Assembly: GCF_001886715.1 (NCBI RefSeq)
Contig: NZ_CP018082.1
Coordinates: 2,170,001 to 2,234,000 of the forward strand
Direction: 5' to 3'
Source: Nocardia mangyaensis
GTDB lineage: Bacteria > Actinomycetota > Actinomycetes > Mycobacteriales > Mycobacteriaceae
Length of the DNA stretch: 64,000 nt
Shown: positions 30,575-41,102 of the stretch, one piece after another
Position numbering within the stretch: position 1 is the first letter of the stretch
How the letters are laid out: every line of letters starts with the position of its first letter
The notes under the pieces: model-generated
What the model was told of the DNA's origin: nothing
Seen by the model: only the letters and a program-made list of their open reading frames with translations
Database searches by the model: none
Position numbers and translations under genes: made by a program

Positions 30575-30679
30575 ATGGATACCGGAAGCGCCGGCCTCGC
30601 CGAAATCTTCTCCGCCCTCGCCCAGGCGCTGACCTCGGGCTCGGCCATCTCGGTCACCCCGGGCAACCCGCCCGCCTGA
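30575..30679 (+). CDS. Micro-protein B of a tandem paralogous pair
   Basis: Product of 34 residues: MDTGSAGLAEIFSALAQALT then SGSAISVTPGNPPA. The GAAAGGAA ribosome-binding site again sits about 9 nt before the ATG. It shares with micro-protein A the MDxG/E start, a hydrophobic helix, an SG(S/G) turn and a TPxxPP(S)A end. A 20-bp terminator hairpin follows 21 nt after the stop, closing a two-gene unit. No known family recognised. Confidence 0.65.
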   Translation: MDTGSAGLAEIFSALAQALTSGSAISVTPGNPPA

Positions 30680-30700
30680 GCGGCGGACTCTCTCCCCACA

Positions 30701-30743
30701 CGCAAAGATCCGCCGACGCAGTGTGCGTCGGCGGATCTTTGCG
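30701..30743. terminator. Strong bidirectional terminator
   Basis: Perfect 20-bp stem (30701-30720 with 30724-30743) and a 3-nt loop (GTG). It lies between the micro-genes and the convergent DUF1844 gene; the arms carry AAA/TTT near their ends. Confidence 0.88.
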
Positions 30744-30759
30744 TTCGTCCGATATCGGG

Positions 30760-31101
30760 TCAGTGCACCGGGCCGGTGTACTTCTCGCCCGGTCCCTGGC
30801 CTGGCGCGTCCGGCACCGAGGAAGCCTCGCGGAAGGCGCGCTGCAGCGCCTGCAGACCCTCGCGGATCGGCCCGGCGTGCGGGCCGAGGTACTCCACCGA
30901 CGAGGTGACCAGCCCGGCCAACGCCGTGATCACCCGGCGCGCCTCGTCCAGGTCGACGCCCGCGCCGGAGTTCGGGGTGTCCTCGGCCAGTCCCAGCTTC
31001 TCCGCGGCTGAGCTCATCAGCATCACGGCCGCCCGGCTGATCACCTCGACGGCGGGGATGTCGGCCAGGTCGCGCACGGGGGGATCGAGCTCGTCAGTCA
31101 T
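30760..31101 (-). CDS. DUF1844 domain-containing protein
   Basis: Product of 113 residues from the ATG at 31101. A TAGCCT -10 element (31109-31114, reverse) ends 7 nt upstream, so a leaderless mRNA is likely. The DUF1844 core is visible: DIPAVEVISRAAVMLMSSAA then EKLGLAEDT and DLDEARRVITALAGLVTSSV, an all-helical small protein. Function unknown. It is conserved next to infC in related actinobacteria, as I recall, and here is divergent from the infC operon. Confidence 0.85.
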   Translation of the reverse strand: MTDELDPPVRDLADIPAVEVISRAAVMLMSSAAEKLGLAEDTPNSGAGVDLDEARRVITALAGLVTSSVEYLGPHAGPIREGLQALQRAFREASSVPDAPGQGPGEKYTGPVH

Positions 31102-31149
31102 GCTGATCAGGCTAAGCGAGGCGTTCGCGCCCCGATCGCGCCAGGGCCG

Positions 31150-31179
31150 ATTCGGCAATAGCCGAATGCGATGCTAGAC
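31150..31179 (+). promoter_or_regulatory. Promoter of the infC operon
   Basis: -35 TTCGGC (31151-31156), 17-bp spacer, -10 TAGACT (31174-31179). The -35 is embedded in the inverted repeat ATTCGGC-AATA-GCCGAAT (31150-31167), a possible operator. Transcription would start near 31186, giving a leader of about 300 nt. Confidence 0.6.
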
Positions 31180-31489
31180 TTTTTGCTGACGACCGCCCCT
31201 GGTTGTGTGATTCGACCTGGGGCAGATAAGTGGAGCCCGACTCCCACCGTTTCCCGGCGAGCAATCGTACTGGACAAACGGTCCCGGTCACCCGTTCGTT
31301 GTGATGGGTTTCCCGTGCGCCTGGCGCGCGGGGGTCGACACCGAGCTCGTGAGGGCATCGGCTGTGGGCGATCGGTCGACATCGGGCCCCGTGGCGGAGA
31401 AGTACCGCACCGGGGCTTTCGTGTTGAAACTGGGGTTGCAGTTATTGCGTGCGGTCGTTATGACGACACCGCTTGACCTAGGAGGCCCC
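31180..31489 (+). promoter_or_regulatory. Long untranslated leader of infC with terminator-like hairpin
   Basis: About 310 nt with no supported gene. A GC-rich hairpin has GCCCCG (31386-31391) pairing with CGGGGC (31411-31416) and CGG/CCG inside, followed by TTTCGTGTT. It resembles an attenuator. The leader ends with AGGAGG (31480-31485) before the AUC start. Confidence 0.5.
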
Positions 31490-32158
<669 letters not shown>

Positions 32159-32189
32159 CACCGATCTCAACGACTAGATAGAGGAATCC

Positions 32190-32387
32190 ATGCCGAAGAA
32201 CAAGACCCACAGCGGCGCCAAGAAGCGATTCAAGGTGACCGGCCGGGGCAAGCTGCTTCGCGAGCAGGCGAACCGTCGCCACCTCCTGGAGCACAAGTCC
32301 TCTCGCCGGACTCGTCGTCTGGAAGGCACGGAGTCCGTCGCTGCCGTCGACGCCCCCCGCGTGAAGCGGCTGCTCGGTCTCGCCTGA
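32190..32387 (+). CDS. rpmI: 50S ribosomal protein bL35
   Basis: Product of 65 residues, the standard L35 length: [20 protein letters not shown] then [20 protein letters not shown]. It starts 31 nt after infC with a GAGGAA site. It is the middle gene of the conserved infC-rpmI-rplT operon, whose translation factors and proteins are co-regulated in many bacteria. Confidence 0.97.
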   Translation: MPKNKTHSGAKKRFKVTGRGKLLREQANRRHLLEHKSSRRTRRLEGTESVAAVDAPRVKRLLGLA

Positions 32388-32498
32388 TTTCCGGCAAGAC
32401 CGTCGCATCCTGACGATTCCGCGGCCGGGATGAACCGGACGCCGACAACTACCGAATTCGGGCGCCGCCGCGCCCCTAGATGATCAAGGACTACCACA

Positions 32499-32885
32499 GT
32501 GGCACGCGTCAAAAGGGCCGTCAACGCTCAGAAGAAGCGCCGTTCCATCCTCGAGGCCTCCAAGGGCTACCGGGGCCAGCGTTCGCGCCTGTACCGCAAG
32601 GCCAAGGAACAGCAGCTCCACTCGCTGACCTACGCCTACCGCGACCGCAAGGCGCGCAAGGGTGACTTCCGCAAGCTGTGGATCGCTCGTATCAACGCCG
32701 CCGCGCGTCTGAACGACATCACCTACAACCGCTTCATCCAGGGCCTCAAGGCCGCCGGTGTCGAGGTGGACCGCAAGATCCTGGCCGAGCTCGCCGTCTC
32801 CGACGCCGAGGCCTTCGCCGGTCTCGTCGCCGTCGCCAAGGCCGCGCTGCCCGCCGACGTCAACGCCCCGGCCTCGGCTGCCTGA
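32499..32885 (+). CDS. rplT: 50S ribosomal protein bL20
   Basis: Product of 128 residues from a GTG ([20 protein letters not shown]) with AAGGA about 8 nt upstream. The rRNA-binding basic N-terminus and the globular C-domain ([40 protein letters not shown]) are intact. L20 is needed for early 50S assembly and in some bacteria represses its own operon. The 111-nt gap from rpmI shows no obvious gene; a separate control element there is possible. Confidence 0.97.
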   Translation: MARVKRAVNAQKKRRSILEASKGYRGQRSRLYRKAKEQQLHSLTYAYRDRKARKGDFRKLWIARINAAARLNDITYNRFIQGLKAAGVEVDRKILAELAVSDAEAFAGLVAVAKAALPADVNAPASAA

Positions 32886-32917
32886 GCTTGACGCACAGCG
32901 ATCTGTCGGAACGACCC

Positions 32918-33715
32918 GTGGACGCGCTCTCCGAGCGCAATCCGCGGGTCGTTTCCGCTGTCAAGCTTCAGCGCGCGGCCAATCGTCGCAAGTCCGGCCG
33001 GTTCCTGGCCGAGGGCGCCAATGCGGTGGCCGCCGCGCTGGAGACCGGCCGCGTCCATGAGCTGTTCTATTCGCTCGGCGCCGCCGAACGCGAGACCGCG
33101 CTGATCGCGGGTGCCGCCGCCGACGGCGTGCGCACCACGCTGGTCAGTGACCGTGCCGCCGAGCATCTCGGCGAGACCGTCACCGCGCCCGGTCTGGTCG
33201 CGGTCTGCGAGCTGGTCGACGTCCAGTTGGCCGAGATCCTCGACCGTGGTCCCCGCATGCTCGCCGTCCCCGTCGAGATCGCCGAGCCCGGCAACGCGGG
33301 CACCCTGATCCGGGTCGCCGACGCGGTCGGCGCCGACGGTGTGGTCCTGGCGGGCGAGACCGTCGACCCGCACAACGGCAAGTGCGTGCGCGCCAGCGCA
33401 GGCAGCCTGTTCCACGTGCCGATCGCGCGCGGTCGCGACATCACCGCCACCCTCGACGCGATCTCCGCGGCGGGCGTGACGATCCTGGCCACCGCCGCGA
33501 ACGGCGAGGTCGACCTCGATGCCGCCGACGACATTCTCACCGGCCCAGTTGCCTGGCTGTTCGGCAACGAGGCGCACGGTCTCGACCCGGCGGTGGCCGC
33601 TCGTGCCGATCACCGCATCCGGATCCCCATCCACGGCCGCGCCGAGAGCTTGAATCTGGCTGCCGCGGCGGCGATCTGCCTCTACGCGAGCGCCCGCGTG
33701 CAGCACGCGAGGTAG
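32918..33715 (+). CDS. TrmH-family RNA 2'-O-methyltransferase (TsnR/SpoU-like)
   Basis: Product of 265 residues from the GTG at 32918; a TTG at 32888 is an alternative. The N-terminal RNA-binding domain (VVSAVKLQRAANRRKSGRFL, AEGANAVAAALE) precedes the knotted SPOUT domain with motif 1 PVEIAEPGNAGTLIRVADAV, motif 2 LFGNEAHGLDP and motif 3 RIPIHGRAESLNLAAAAAIC. It 2'-O-methylates rRNA or tRNA with SAM; the M. tuberculosis gene in this place is called tsnR, but thiostrepton resistance is not implied. It starts 32 nt after rplT and probably shares its transcript. Confidence 0.93.
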   Translation: MDALSERNPRVVSAVKLQRAANRRKSGRFLAEGANAVAAALETGRVHELFYSLGAAERETALIAGAAADGVRTTLVSDRAAEHLGETVTAPGLVAVCELVDVQLAEILDRGPRMLAVPVEIAEPGNAGTLIRVADAVGADGVVLAGETVDPHNGKCVRASAGSLFHVPIARGRDITATLDAISAAGVTILATAANGEVDLDAADDILTGPVAWLFGNEAHGLDPAVAARADHRIRIPIHGRAESLNLAAAAAICLYASARVQHAR

Positions 33716-33725
33716 TCGCGCCGCC

Positions 33726-34304
33726 TCAGCATGGTTCGGTGGCCGCGGCGATGTCGTCGAGGATCTCGGTGGCCCAGGGCAGGGAGATCGCGTCGGTGCC
33801 CGCGACCTGCATGGCGGTCATGATCGTCAGGAGCATGCCGGTGGCGACGAAGCGTCGCGATTGCTCGGTATCGGCGCCGGTGAGCTCGCCGACCAGGCGG
33901 TAGATGCGACCGAATCGCTCCCGCATGTGCTCGCCGATGGCCGGGTCCGCGCTCGCGGCAGCACCGTGCAGCAGGACCAGTGGCAATTCGCGTTCGGCCA
34001 GGAAGGTCTCGTAGCCGATGCCGAGTGCGCGCAGTGCCTCGGCGGTGTCGGAATCGGGGGCGATCTCGGCATTGCGGAATACCGTCTCGATGCGGCTGCA
34101 CACCTCGTGCAGGCAGGCGAGGAACAGTTGCAGCTTGGTGCCGAACAGCCGGATCACATAGGGCTGCGATACTCCTGCTCGGCGCGCGATCTCATCGGTT
34201 TTCGTTGCGGCATAGCCGGATTCGGCGAAGGCTTCGACGGCGGCCTCGAGGACCTGCGCGCTGCGTTCGGCCGCGGTCATCCGGGTTCTGGTCGTCTCAC
34301 CCAT
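33726..34304 (-). CDS. TetR family regulator of the adjacent efflux pump
   Basis: Product of 192 residues. The N-terminal helix-turn-helix reads AERSAQVLEAAVEAFAESGY then AATKTDEIARRAGVSQPYVI, followed by RLFGTKLQLFLACLHEVCSR; the C-terminal ligand domain is about 130 residues. It is divergent from a DHA2-type exporter with repeated GTTATCAGT sites in the gap, the standard layout of a ligand-relieved repressor of a drug pump. The inducer is unknown. Confidence 0.92.
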   Translation of the reverse strand: MGETTRTRMTAAERSAQVLEAAVEAFAESGYAATKTDEIARRAGVSQPYVIRLFGTKLQLFLACLHEVCSRIETVFRNAEIAPDSDTAEALRALGIGYETFLAERELPLVLLHGAAASADPAIGEHMRERFGRIYRLVGELTGADTEQSRRFVATGMLLTIMTAMQVAGTDAISLPWATEILDDIAAATEPC

Positions 34305-34356
34305 GCGGTGTCTGCCTCCTCGGAAAGCTCGGAAAGCTCGGAAAGCCCCGTTGCCC

Positions 34357-34408
34357 TTGACATGTTATCAGTCGATGCATAACCATTGATTGCTAGTTAT
34401 CAGTGAAT
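34357..34408. promoter_or_regulatory. Promoter/operator of the efflux gene
   Basis: -35 TTGACA (34357-34362) with a possible -10 TAACCA (34380-34385) at 17-bp spacing. The direct repeat GTTATCAGT occurs at 34364-34372 and 34396-34404; GTTAT-N10-ATAAC (34364-34383) is palindromic. The repeats overlap the promoter, as expected for TetR repression. Confidence 0.6.
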
Positions 34409-34425
34409 AGCAACAAGGGCGGGTC

Positions 34426-35859
34426 ATGACTCAGACACTCGAACCCGGCGATCCCCCCATCGTCGAAGCGGCACCGTCGGACGGGGCGAAGAACAAGCCG
34501 GTCGGCGCGGTCATCGCCGCCGTCGGCATCCCGATGTTCATGGTGACCTTGGACAACCTGGTCGTCACGAACGCGTTGCCGGTGATCAAAGCCGAACTGG
34601 GCGCGTCCCTCTCGGACCTGCAGTGGTTCATCAACGCCTACACGCTGTCCTTCGCGGCGCTGCTGCTGTCGGCCTCGGCGCTCGGGGACCGGATCGGTCG
34701 CCGCCGGGTGTTCCTCTTCGGCATCGGCCTCTTCGTCGTGGCCTCGGCGGCCTGTGCGCTGGCCACCGAACCGTGGATGCTCATCGCGGCCAGGGCGGTG
34801 CAGGGCGCCGGCGGCGCGGCGGTGATGCCACTGTCGCTGACCCTGCTCGCCGCCGCGGTGCCCGAGCGAATGCGCAGCGCCGCGATCGGCATCTGGGGCG
34901 GTATCGCCGGGCTGGGTGTCGCGGTCGGTCCGGTGGTCGGCGGCGCGGTCGTCGACGGGCTGAACTGGCAGTGGATCTTCTGGCTCAATGTCCCGATCGG
35001 ATTGCTCGCGTTGCCGTTCGCGGTGCGCATGCTGTCCGAATCGCGCGGTGTCGCACGTCGGCTCGATCTGCTCGGGCTGCTGCTGTCCGCCGGTGGCGTG
35101 CTGGCGGTGGTGTGGGGTGTCATCCACGGCGGCGAGGACGGCTGGACCACGCCGCAGGTGCTCGTGGCGTTGATCGGTGGTGCGGGTCTGCTGGTCGGGT
35201 TCGTCGCCTGGGAGAGTCGGGTCATCGATCCGATGCTGCCCCTGCGCATGTTTCGGTCCCGCGCCCTGAGCCTGAGCTTCCTCGTCTCGTTCGCCTTCTC
35301 CGCGGGCGTGTTCGGCGCGATCTTCCTGCTGGCCCAGTTCTTCCAGGTGGTGCAGGGCTACACGCCGCTGGAATCGGGCATTCGCACCCTGCCGTGGACG
35401 TTGGTACCGATGGTCGTCGCGCCACTGGCCGGACTGATCGTCGATCGCGTCGGCCCGCGTGTGCTCATCGCCGCCGGCCAGGTCCTGCTTGCGATCGCCC
35501 TGGCCTGGATGGCCCTGATCACCAGTACCGACATCGCCTACGGCTCCTTCGTCGCCCCCTTCGTCCTCGCCGGTATCGGCATGGGCCTGACCTTCGGTCC
35601 GTCCGCCACCATCGTCATGGCCAGCGCCTCCACTGCCGACCAGGGCATGGCCTCGGGCATCAACAGCACCGTCCGTGAAGTGGGGGTGGCCATGGGAATC
35701 GCCGTCCTGGCCTCGGTCTTCGCCTCCCGTGGCTCCTACACCGACCCCCAGGCCTATGTCGACGGCCTCATCCCCGCCGTCTGGGTCGGCGCGGGTCTGG
35801 TCGCGATCGCCGCCGCCTTCGCCGCCTTCCTCCCCACCCACCTCCGCCACACCACCTGA
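34426..35859 (+). CDS. MFS drug exporter, DHA2 (EmrB/QacA, 14-TM) family
   Basis: Product of 477 residues with about 14 hydrophobic segments. DHA2 signatures visible: motif D1 near TM1 (GIPMFMVTLDNLVVTNALPV), QWFINAYTLSFAALLLSASA in TM2, the motif A loop LGDRIGRRRVFLFG, motif C-like GIAGLGVAVGPVVGGAVVDG and WQWIFWLNVPIGLLALP. It should export hydrophobic drugs by proton antiport; substrates cannot be predicted. It is likely repressed by the divergent TetR protein. A terminator hairpin follows 11 nt after the stop. Confidence 0.94.
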   Translation: MTQTLEPGDPPIVEAAPSDGAKNKPVGAVIAAVGIPMFMVTLDNLVVTNALPVIKAELGASLSDLQWFINAYTLSFAALLLSASALGDRIGRRRVFLFGIGLFVVASAACALATEPWMLIAARAVQGAGGAAVMPLSLTLLAAAVPERMRSAAIGIWGGIAGLGVAVGPVVGGAVVDGLNWQWIFWLNVPIGLLALPFAVRMLSESRGVARRLDLLGLLLSAGGVLAVVWGVIHGGEDGWTTPQVLVALIGGAGLLVGFVAWESRVIDPMLPLRMFRSRALSLSFLVSFAFSAGVFGAIFLLAQFFQVVQGYTPLESGIRTLPWTLVPMVVAPLAGLIVDRVGPRVLIAAGQVLLAIALAWMALITSTDIAYGSFVAPFVLAGIGMGLTFGPSATIVMASASTADQGMASGINSTVREVGVAMGIAVLASVFASRGSYTDPQAYVDGLIPAVWVGAGLVAIAAAFAAFLPTHLRHTT

Positions 35860-35870
35860 CATAGTCCGAA

Positions 35871-35906
35871 GACGGCCCGCCACCCCTACTCGGTGCGCGG
35901 GCCGTC
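35871..35906 (+). terminator. Terminator of the efflux gene
   Basis: Stem GACGGCCCGC / GCGGGCCGTC (10 bp, 16-nt loop) followed by GTCGTTCTC. Confidence 0.75.
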
Positions 35907-35913
35907 GTCGTTC

Positions 35914-36102
35914 TCATCCGAGCCCACCCGGTCGGCCCTGCCCCGGCGAAGGGTTGGTATCCGGGCGTCCGCACAGTCCCGCCAGGTGAGGGATAGGCCG
36001 GCTGCGGGCGGGGTGGAGGCCGAGTCCGCAGAGGGCGAGGCCGCTGCCCGGGGTGGTGCGGCGGCGTTGGGGTGGGGTGGATTCGCAGGTCTGTTCCGGC
36101 AT
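35914..36102 (-). CDS. Possible small protein encoded in repeat copy 1
   Basis: Product of 62 residues from the ATG at 36102; the first ~45 residues match the copy-2 product and the rest differ (CGRPDTNPSPGQGRPGGLG). Same ribosome-binding site (AGGACA). It ends inside the region after the efflux terminator. Low confidence for the same reasons as copy 2. Confidence 0.3.
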   Translation of the reverse strand: MPEQTCESTPPQRRRTTPGSGLALCGLGLHPARSRPIPHLAGLCGRPDTNPSPGQGRPGGLG

Positions 36103-36189
36103 CGAGTTGTCCTGTTCTCGAGTCGAACGCGCTGATGTGTTTGTTGGGTTGGACGGGGCGCGGGGTCGATCGGTTCCCATGAACTTCCG
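35971..36189. repeat. 219-bp direct repeat, copy 1
   Basis: Aligns without gaps to 36947-37165 (offset 976) with four differences in 219 bp. It lies upstream of the Uma2-family gene. The reverse strand holds an ORF (ATG at 36180, or 36102 with AGGACA upstream, to 35914) starting MGTDRPRAPSNPTNTS; the encoded sequences of the two copies stay the same up to HLAGLC and then diverge. Confidence 0.92.
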
Positions 36190-36288
36190 GCGAGCCGGAG
36201 ACCGGGCGAAAGCCATGACGTAGGGGTCTCGCGAGCCAGAGCCGCGCTATCGTTGAGCACAGCAGTCCGCACGATAGGGAGCGACCGC

Positions 36289-36864
36289 ATGACCCTTCCC
36301 GCGATGCATCCGCGCCCCGGCAACCTCCGTGAGGTCGCCGAGCAGATCGAACGCGCGACCGGTCTCCGGGTCGAGATTCTGGGAGGGGCGCTCGTGATGT
36401 CACCGACCCCGCGTGGCAAGCACGCGGGCTCCATCCGTCGACTGCGGCACCAGCTCGAAGCCTCGATGCCATCGGGATTGGCTGCCTATGAGGTCACCTC
36501 GATCGCCATGCCCGACGACTCCGATGACTACTGCACGCCGGATCTGGTCGTCCTTCCCGATTCCTGGGACACCGACGACGACTGGCTCGCGGACCCGACC
36601 GACGTAGAACTCGCCGTCGAGGTGATCTCGAAGTCGGAGAAGGCGACGCAGATCACCGGCAAGAACGGCTGGTACGCGGCCGCGCGCATCCGGCTGCTCC
36701 TTGTCATCGATCCTCGCGTCGGGCGATGGGCCCTGTACCGGGATCCCGTCGGCGGGACCTACCCGGAACCGGTCGAAGGCGACTACGGTGACCAGATCTC
36801 GCTCCCCGCACCGCTGTCGTTGTCCGTCGACACCGCGTGTCTGCCCTGGTACGACCGGGAATAG
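36289..36864 (+). CDS. Uma2-family (DUF820) predicted nuclease-fold protein
   Basis: Product of 191 residues from the ATG at 36289 with AGGGAGCG upstream. The DUF820/Uma2 fold is a PD-(D/E)xK-like restriction-endonuclease core: residues ~25-45 GLRVEILGGALVMSPTPRGKHA, then CTPDLVVLPDSWD and DVELAVEVISKSEKATQITG, then YAAARIRLLLVIDP. The PD and ExxS(K) acidic/basic residues are retained. Biological role of the family is unclear; many copies occur in cyanobacteria and actinobacteria. It is flanked on both sides by 219-bp direct repeats, which suggests gain by duplication or recombination. Confidence 0.85.
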   Translation: MTLPAMHPRPGNLREVAEQIERATGLRVEILGGALVMSPTPRGKHAGSIRRLRHQLEASMPSGLAAYEVTSIAMPDDSDDYCTPDLVVLPDSWDTDDDWLADPTDVELAVEVISKSEKATQITGKNGWYAAARIRLLLVIDPRVGRWALYRDPVGGTYPEPVEGDYGDQISLPAPLSLSVDTACLPWYDRE

Positions 36865-36946
36865 CGGTCGGGGTCGCTCACCTGCCGCTGTCCGGGCTGT
36901 CGGGTCGCCTTTCGGCTGTCGTATCCGGATGTTCGGGCCGATGCGC

Positions 36947-38436
<1,490 letters not shown>

Positions 38437-38473
38437 GCGACAACCCCTTTCGACACAGAGAGCGAAACGTCAA

Positions 38474-40975
38474 GTGCGAGTAGCGCAGTCCTGGCTGACC
38501 GAGATCCTGCAGCGCACCACCCCCGAGTGGTCGGTGTCGGCCGAAGAGCTCGACGCGGGCTTCGTCCGCGTCGGCTTGGAAGTCGAGGAGGTCGACGAGC
38601 TGGCGCCGATCGGCGGTGACATCGACAAGCCGCTGGTCGTCGGCCGCGTCGCCGAGATCACCGAGCTGACCGAGTTCAAGAAGCCGATCCGCTTCTGCAA
38701 GGTCGATGTCGGCAACCCCGAGCTGCAGGAAATCGTCTGCGGCGCCCGCAATTTCGCGGTCGGTGACCTCGTCGTGGTGGTGCTGCCCGGCGGTGTGCTG
38801 CCCGGCGGGTTCACGATCTCCTCGCGCAAGACCTACGGACACACCTCCCATGGCATGATCTGCTCGGTCGCCGAACTCGGCATCGGCAAGGATCACGACG
38901 GCATCCTGGTGCTCGAGCCCGGTTCCGCGCAGCCCGGTGACGACGCCAACGTGCTGCTGGGCACCGACGACACGATCATCGAACTCAACATCACCCCCGA
39001 CCGTGGCTACTGCTTCTCGGTGCGCGGCCTGGCCCGCGAGCTGGCCTGCGGCTTCGACCTCGAATACGCCGACCCGGCCGTGCGAACGGTGCCCGAGGCC
39101 GACGCGCAGGCCTGGCCGGTGCGGGTGGAGTCCGAGTCGGAGTGCACCCGCTTCGGCGTGCGCCGCGTCACCGGGATCGACCCCGACGCGGTGAGCCCGC
39201 TGTGGCTGCAGCGTCGGCTGATGCTCTCGGGCATGCGCCCGATCTCCCCGGCCGTCGACGTCACCAACTACGTGATGCTCGAACTCGGCCAGCCGCTGCA
39301 CGCCTTCGACGCCGCCAAGCTGCACGGCAGCCTGGTCGTGCGCACGGCCAACAAGGGCGAGACGCTGCGCACTCTCGACGACACCGAGCGCACCCTCGAC
39401 GCCGAGGACGTGGTGATCGCCGACGATTCCGGCGTCATCTCGCTGGCCGGTGTGATGGGCGGCGCGAGCACCGAGGTCGGGGAGGGCACCACCGATGTGG
39501 TGCTCGAGGCCGCGACCTGGAACCCGCTGCGGGTCTACCGGACCGCGCGCAGGCACAAGCTGTCCTCGGAGGCGGCCAAGCGCTACGAGCGCGTCGTCGA
39601 CCCGGAGATCAACATCGCCGCACTCGATCGGGCCGCCTCCCTGCTCGCCGAGATCACCGGCGGCACCATCGAATCCGCGCTCACCGACATCCGGGTGCCG
39701 GTGGAGCCGGCCGCGCCGATCGTCATGGACATCGATCTGCCCGACCGCGTCGCCGGCGTCACCTACCCGGCGGGTACCGCCGTGCGCCGGCTCGCGCAGA
39801 TCGGCGCGAGTGTCGACATCGAGGTCAACGACGCGGGCAAGACCGAGCTGCTGGTGCGCCCGCCGAGCTGGCGTCCCGACCTGACCCAGCCCGCCGACCT
39901 GGTCGAAGAGGTGCTGCGGCTGGAGGGGCTCGAGCAGATCCCGTCGGTGCTGCCCGCCGCCCCCGCCGGTCGTGGCCTGACCGCGAAGCAGAAGCGGCGC
40001 AGGGCCGTGAGCCGCGCGCTGGCCTTCGACGGTGCCGTCGAGGTGCCCGCACCGGTCTTCCTGGCCGGTGACGTGTTCGATGTCTGGGGTCTGGACGCCG
40101 ACGATCCGCGCCGCGACACCACCCGCGTGCTCAATCCGCTCGACGCCGAACGCCCCGAGCTGGCCACGACGCTGCTGCCCGGCCTGCTCGACGTGGCCGC
40201 TCGCAACATCTCCCGCGGTGCCCGCGATCTCACGATCTACGGCATCGCCCAGGTGGTGCTACCCGGCGCGCAGACCCGCGCGGTCGAGGCGCTGCCGGTG
40301 GACCGTCGTCCCACCGACGAGCAGATCGCCGAACTGAACGCCTCGCTGCCCGAGCAGCCGGTGCACGTGGCGGCGGTGCTCAGCGGCAAGCGTGATCCGC
40401 GCGGGCCGTGGGGGCCGGGTCGCCCGGCGGAGGCCGCTGACACCTTCGCGCTGGTCGATGCGGTGGCCGACGCGGCCGGTGTCACCATCGAGCGTCGCGC
40501 CGCCGCCTACCTGCCGTGGCATCCGGGTCGCTGCGCCGAACTGGTCGTCGACGGTGTCGTCGTCGGGCACGCGGGCGAGCTGCACCCGGCCGTGCTCGAG
40601 CGGGCCGGTCTGCCGCCGCGCACCTGCGCGCTCGAACTCGACCTCGACGCGCTGCCGCTGATCGAGTCCCGGCCCGCGCCGACGGTCTCGGCGTTCCCGG
40701 CCGTGCTGCAGGACGTCTCGATCAGCGTCGAGAAGGCCGTCCCGGCCGCGCAGGTCGAATCGGCCCTGCGCACCGGCGGTGGCGACCTGCTCGAGGACAT
40801 CGCCCTGTTCGACGTCTACGAGGGTGCCCAGGCCGGTGCGGGCCGCAAGTCCCTCACCTACGCCCTGCGCTTCCGCGCGCCCGACCGCACCCTCACCGAG
40901 GACGAGGCCAGCGCCGCCCGCGACGCCGCCGTCGCCTCGGCCACCGCCGCGGTCGGCGCCGAACTGCGCGGCTGA
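38474..40975 (+). CDS. pheT: Phenylalanine-tRNA ligase beta subunit
   Basis: Product of 833 residues from the GTG at 38474 ([20 protein letters not shown]). Domain order: tRNA-binding EMAP-like OB fold (~45-160, [20 protein letters not shown]), B3/B4 editing domain (~220-400, with [18 protein letters not shown]), B5 (~410-485), catalytic-like B6/B7 core (~500-720) and the C-terminal anticodon-binding FDX-ACB domain (~735-830, [20 protein letters not shown]). It clears Tyr-tRNA-Phe and completes the heterotetramer. A hairpin terminator follows directly. Confidence 0.97.
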   Translation: MRVAQSWLTEILQRTTPEWSVSAEELDAGFVRVGLEVEEVDELAPIGGDIDKPLVVGRVAEITELTEFKKPIRFCKVDVGNPELQEIVCGARNFAVGDLVVVVLPGGVLPGGFTISSRKTYGHTSHGMICSVAELGIGKDHDGILVLEPGSAQPGDDANVLLGTDDTIIELNITPDRGYCFSVRGLARELACGFDLEYADPAVRTVPEADAQAWPVRVESESECTRFGVRRVTGIDPDAVSPLWLQRRLMLSGMRPISPAVDVTNYVMLELGQPLHAFDAAKLHGSLVVRTANKGETLRTLDDTERTLDAEDVVIADDSGVISLAGVMGGASTEVGEGTTDVVLEAATWNPLRVYRTARRHKLSSEAAKRYERVVDPEINIAALDRAASLLAEITGGTIESALTDIRVPVEPAAPIVMDIDLPDRVAGVTYPAGTAVRRLAQIGASVDIEVNDAGKTELLVRPPSWRPDLTQPADLVEEVLRLEGLEQIPSVLPAAPAGRGLTAKQKRRRAVSRALAFDGAVEVPAPVFLAGDVFDVWGLDADDPRRDTTRVLNPLDAERPELATTLLPGLLDVAARNISRGARDLTIYGIAQVVLPGAQTRAVEALPVDRRPTDEQIAELNASLPEQPVHVAAVLSGKRDPRGPWGPGRPAEAADTFALVDAVADAAGVTIERRAAAYLPWHPGRCAELVVDGVVVGHAGELHPAVLERAGLPPRTCALELDLDALPLIESRPAPTVSAFPAVLQDVSISVEKAVPAAQVESALRTGGGDLLEDIALFDVYEGAQAGAGRKSLTYALRFRAPDRTLTEDEASAARDAAVASATAAVGAELRG

Positions 40976-40980
40976 ACGAT

Positions 40981-41021
40981 CGTCGAAGGGCGCCGGGTGC
41001 CGCACCGGGCGCCCTTCGACG
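40981..41021 (+). terminator. Terminator of pheST
   Basis: Stem CGTCGAAGGGCGCC / GGCGCCCTTCGACG (14 bp, 13-nt loop), 6 nt after the pheT stop. There is no T-run. Confidence 0.75.
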
Positions 41022-41102
41022 TATCCGGCGAGCCGAAAACACCTGGGCGGCGTTCGGACCGCGCCCGGCCCGGCGCCGACGGTATCGGTTAGGTTGGACG
41101 AC

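Noticed and set aside
34321..34346. Three tandem CGGAAAGCT units before the TetR start as a CRISPR-like or operator array
   Set aside because: Nine-base units without spacers and only three copies; a simple tandem repeat, though it may affect the tetR leader.
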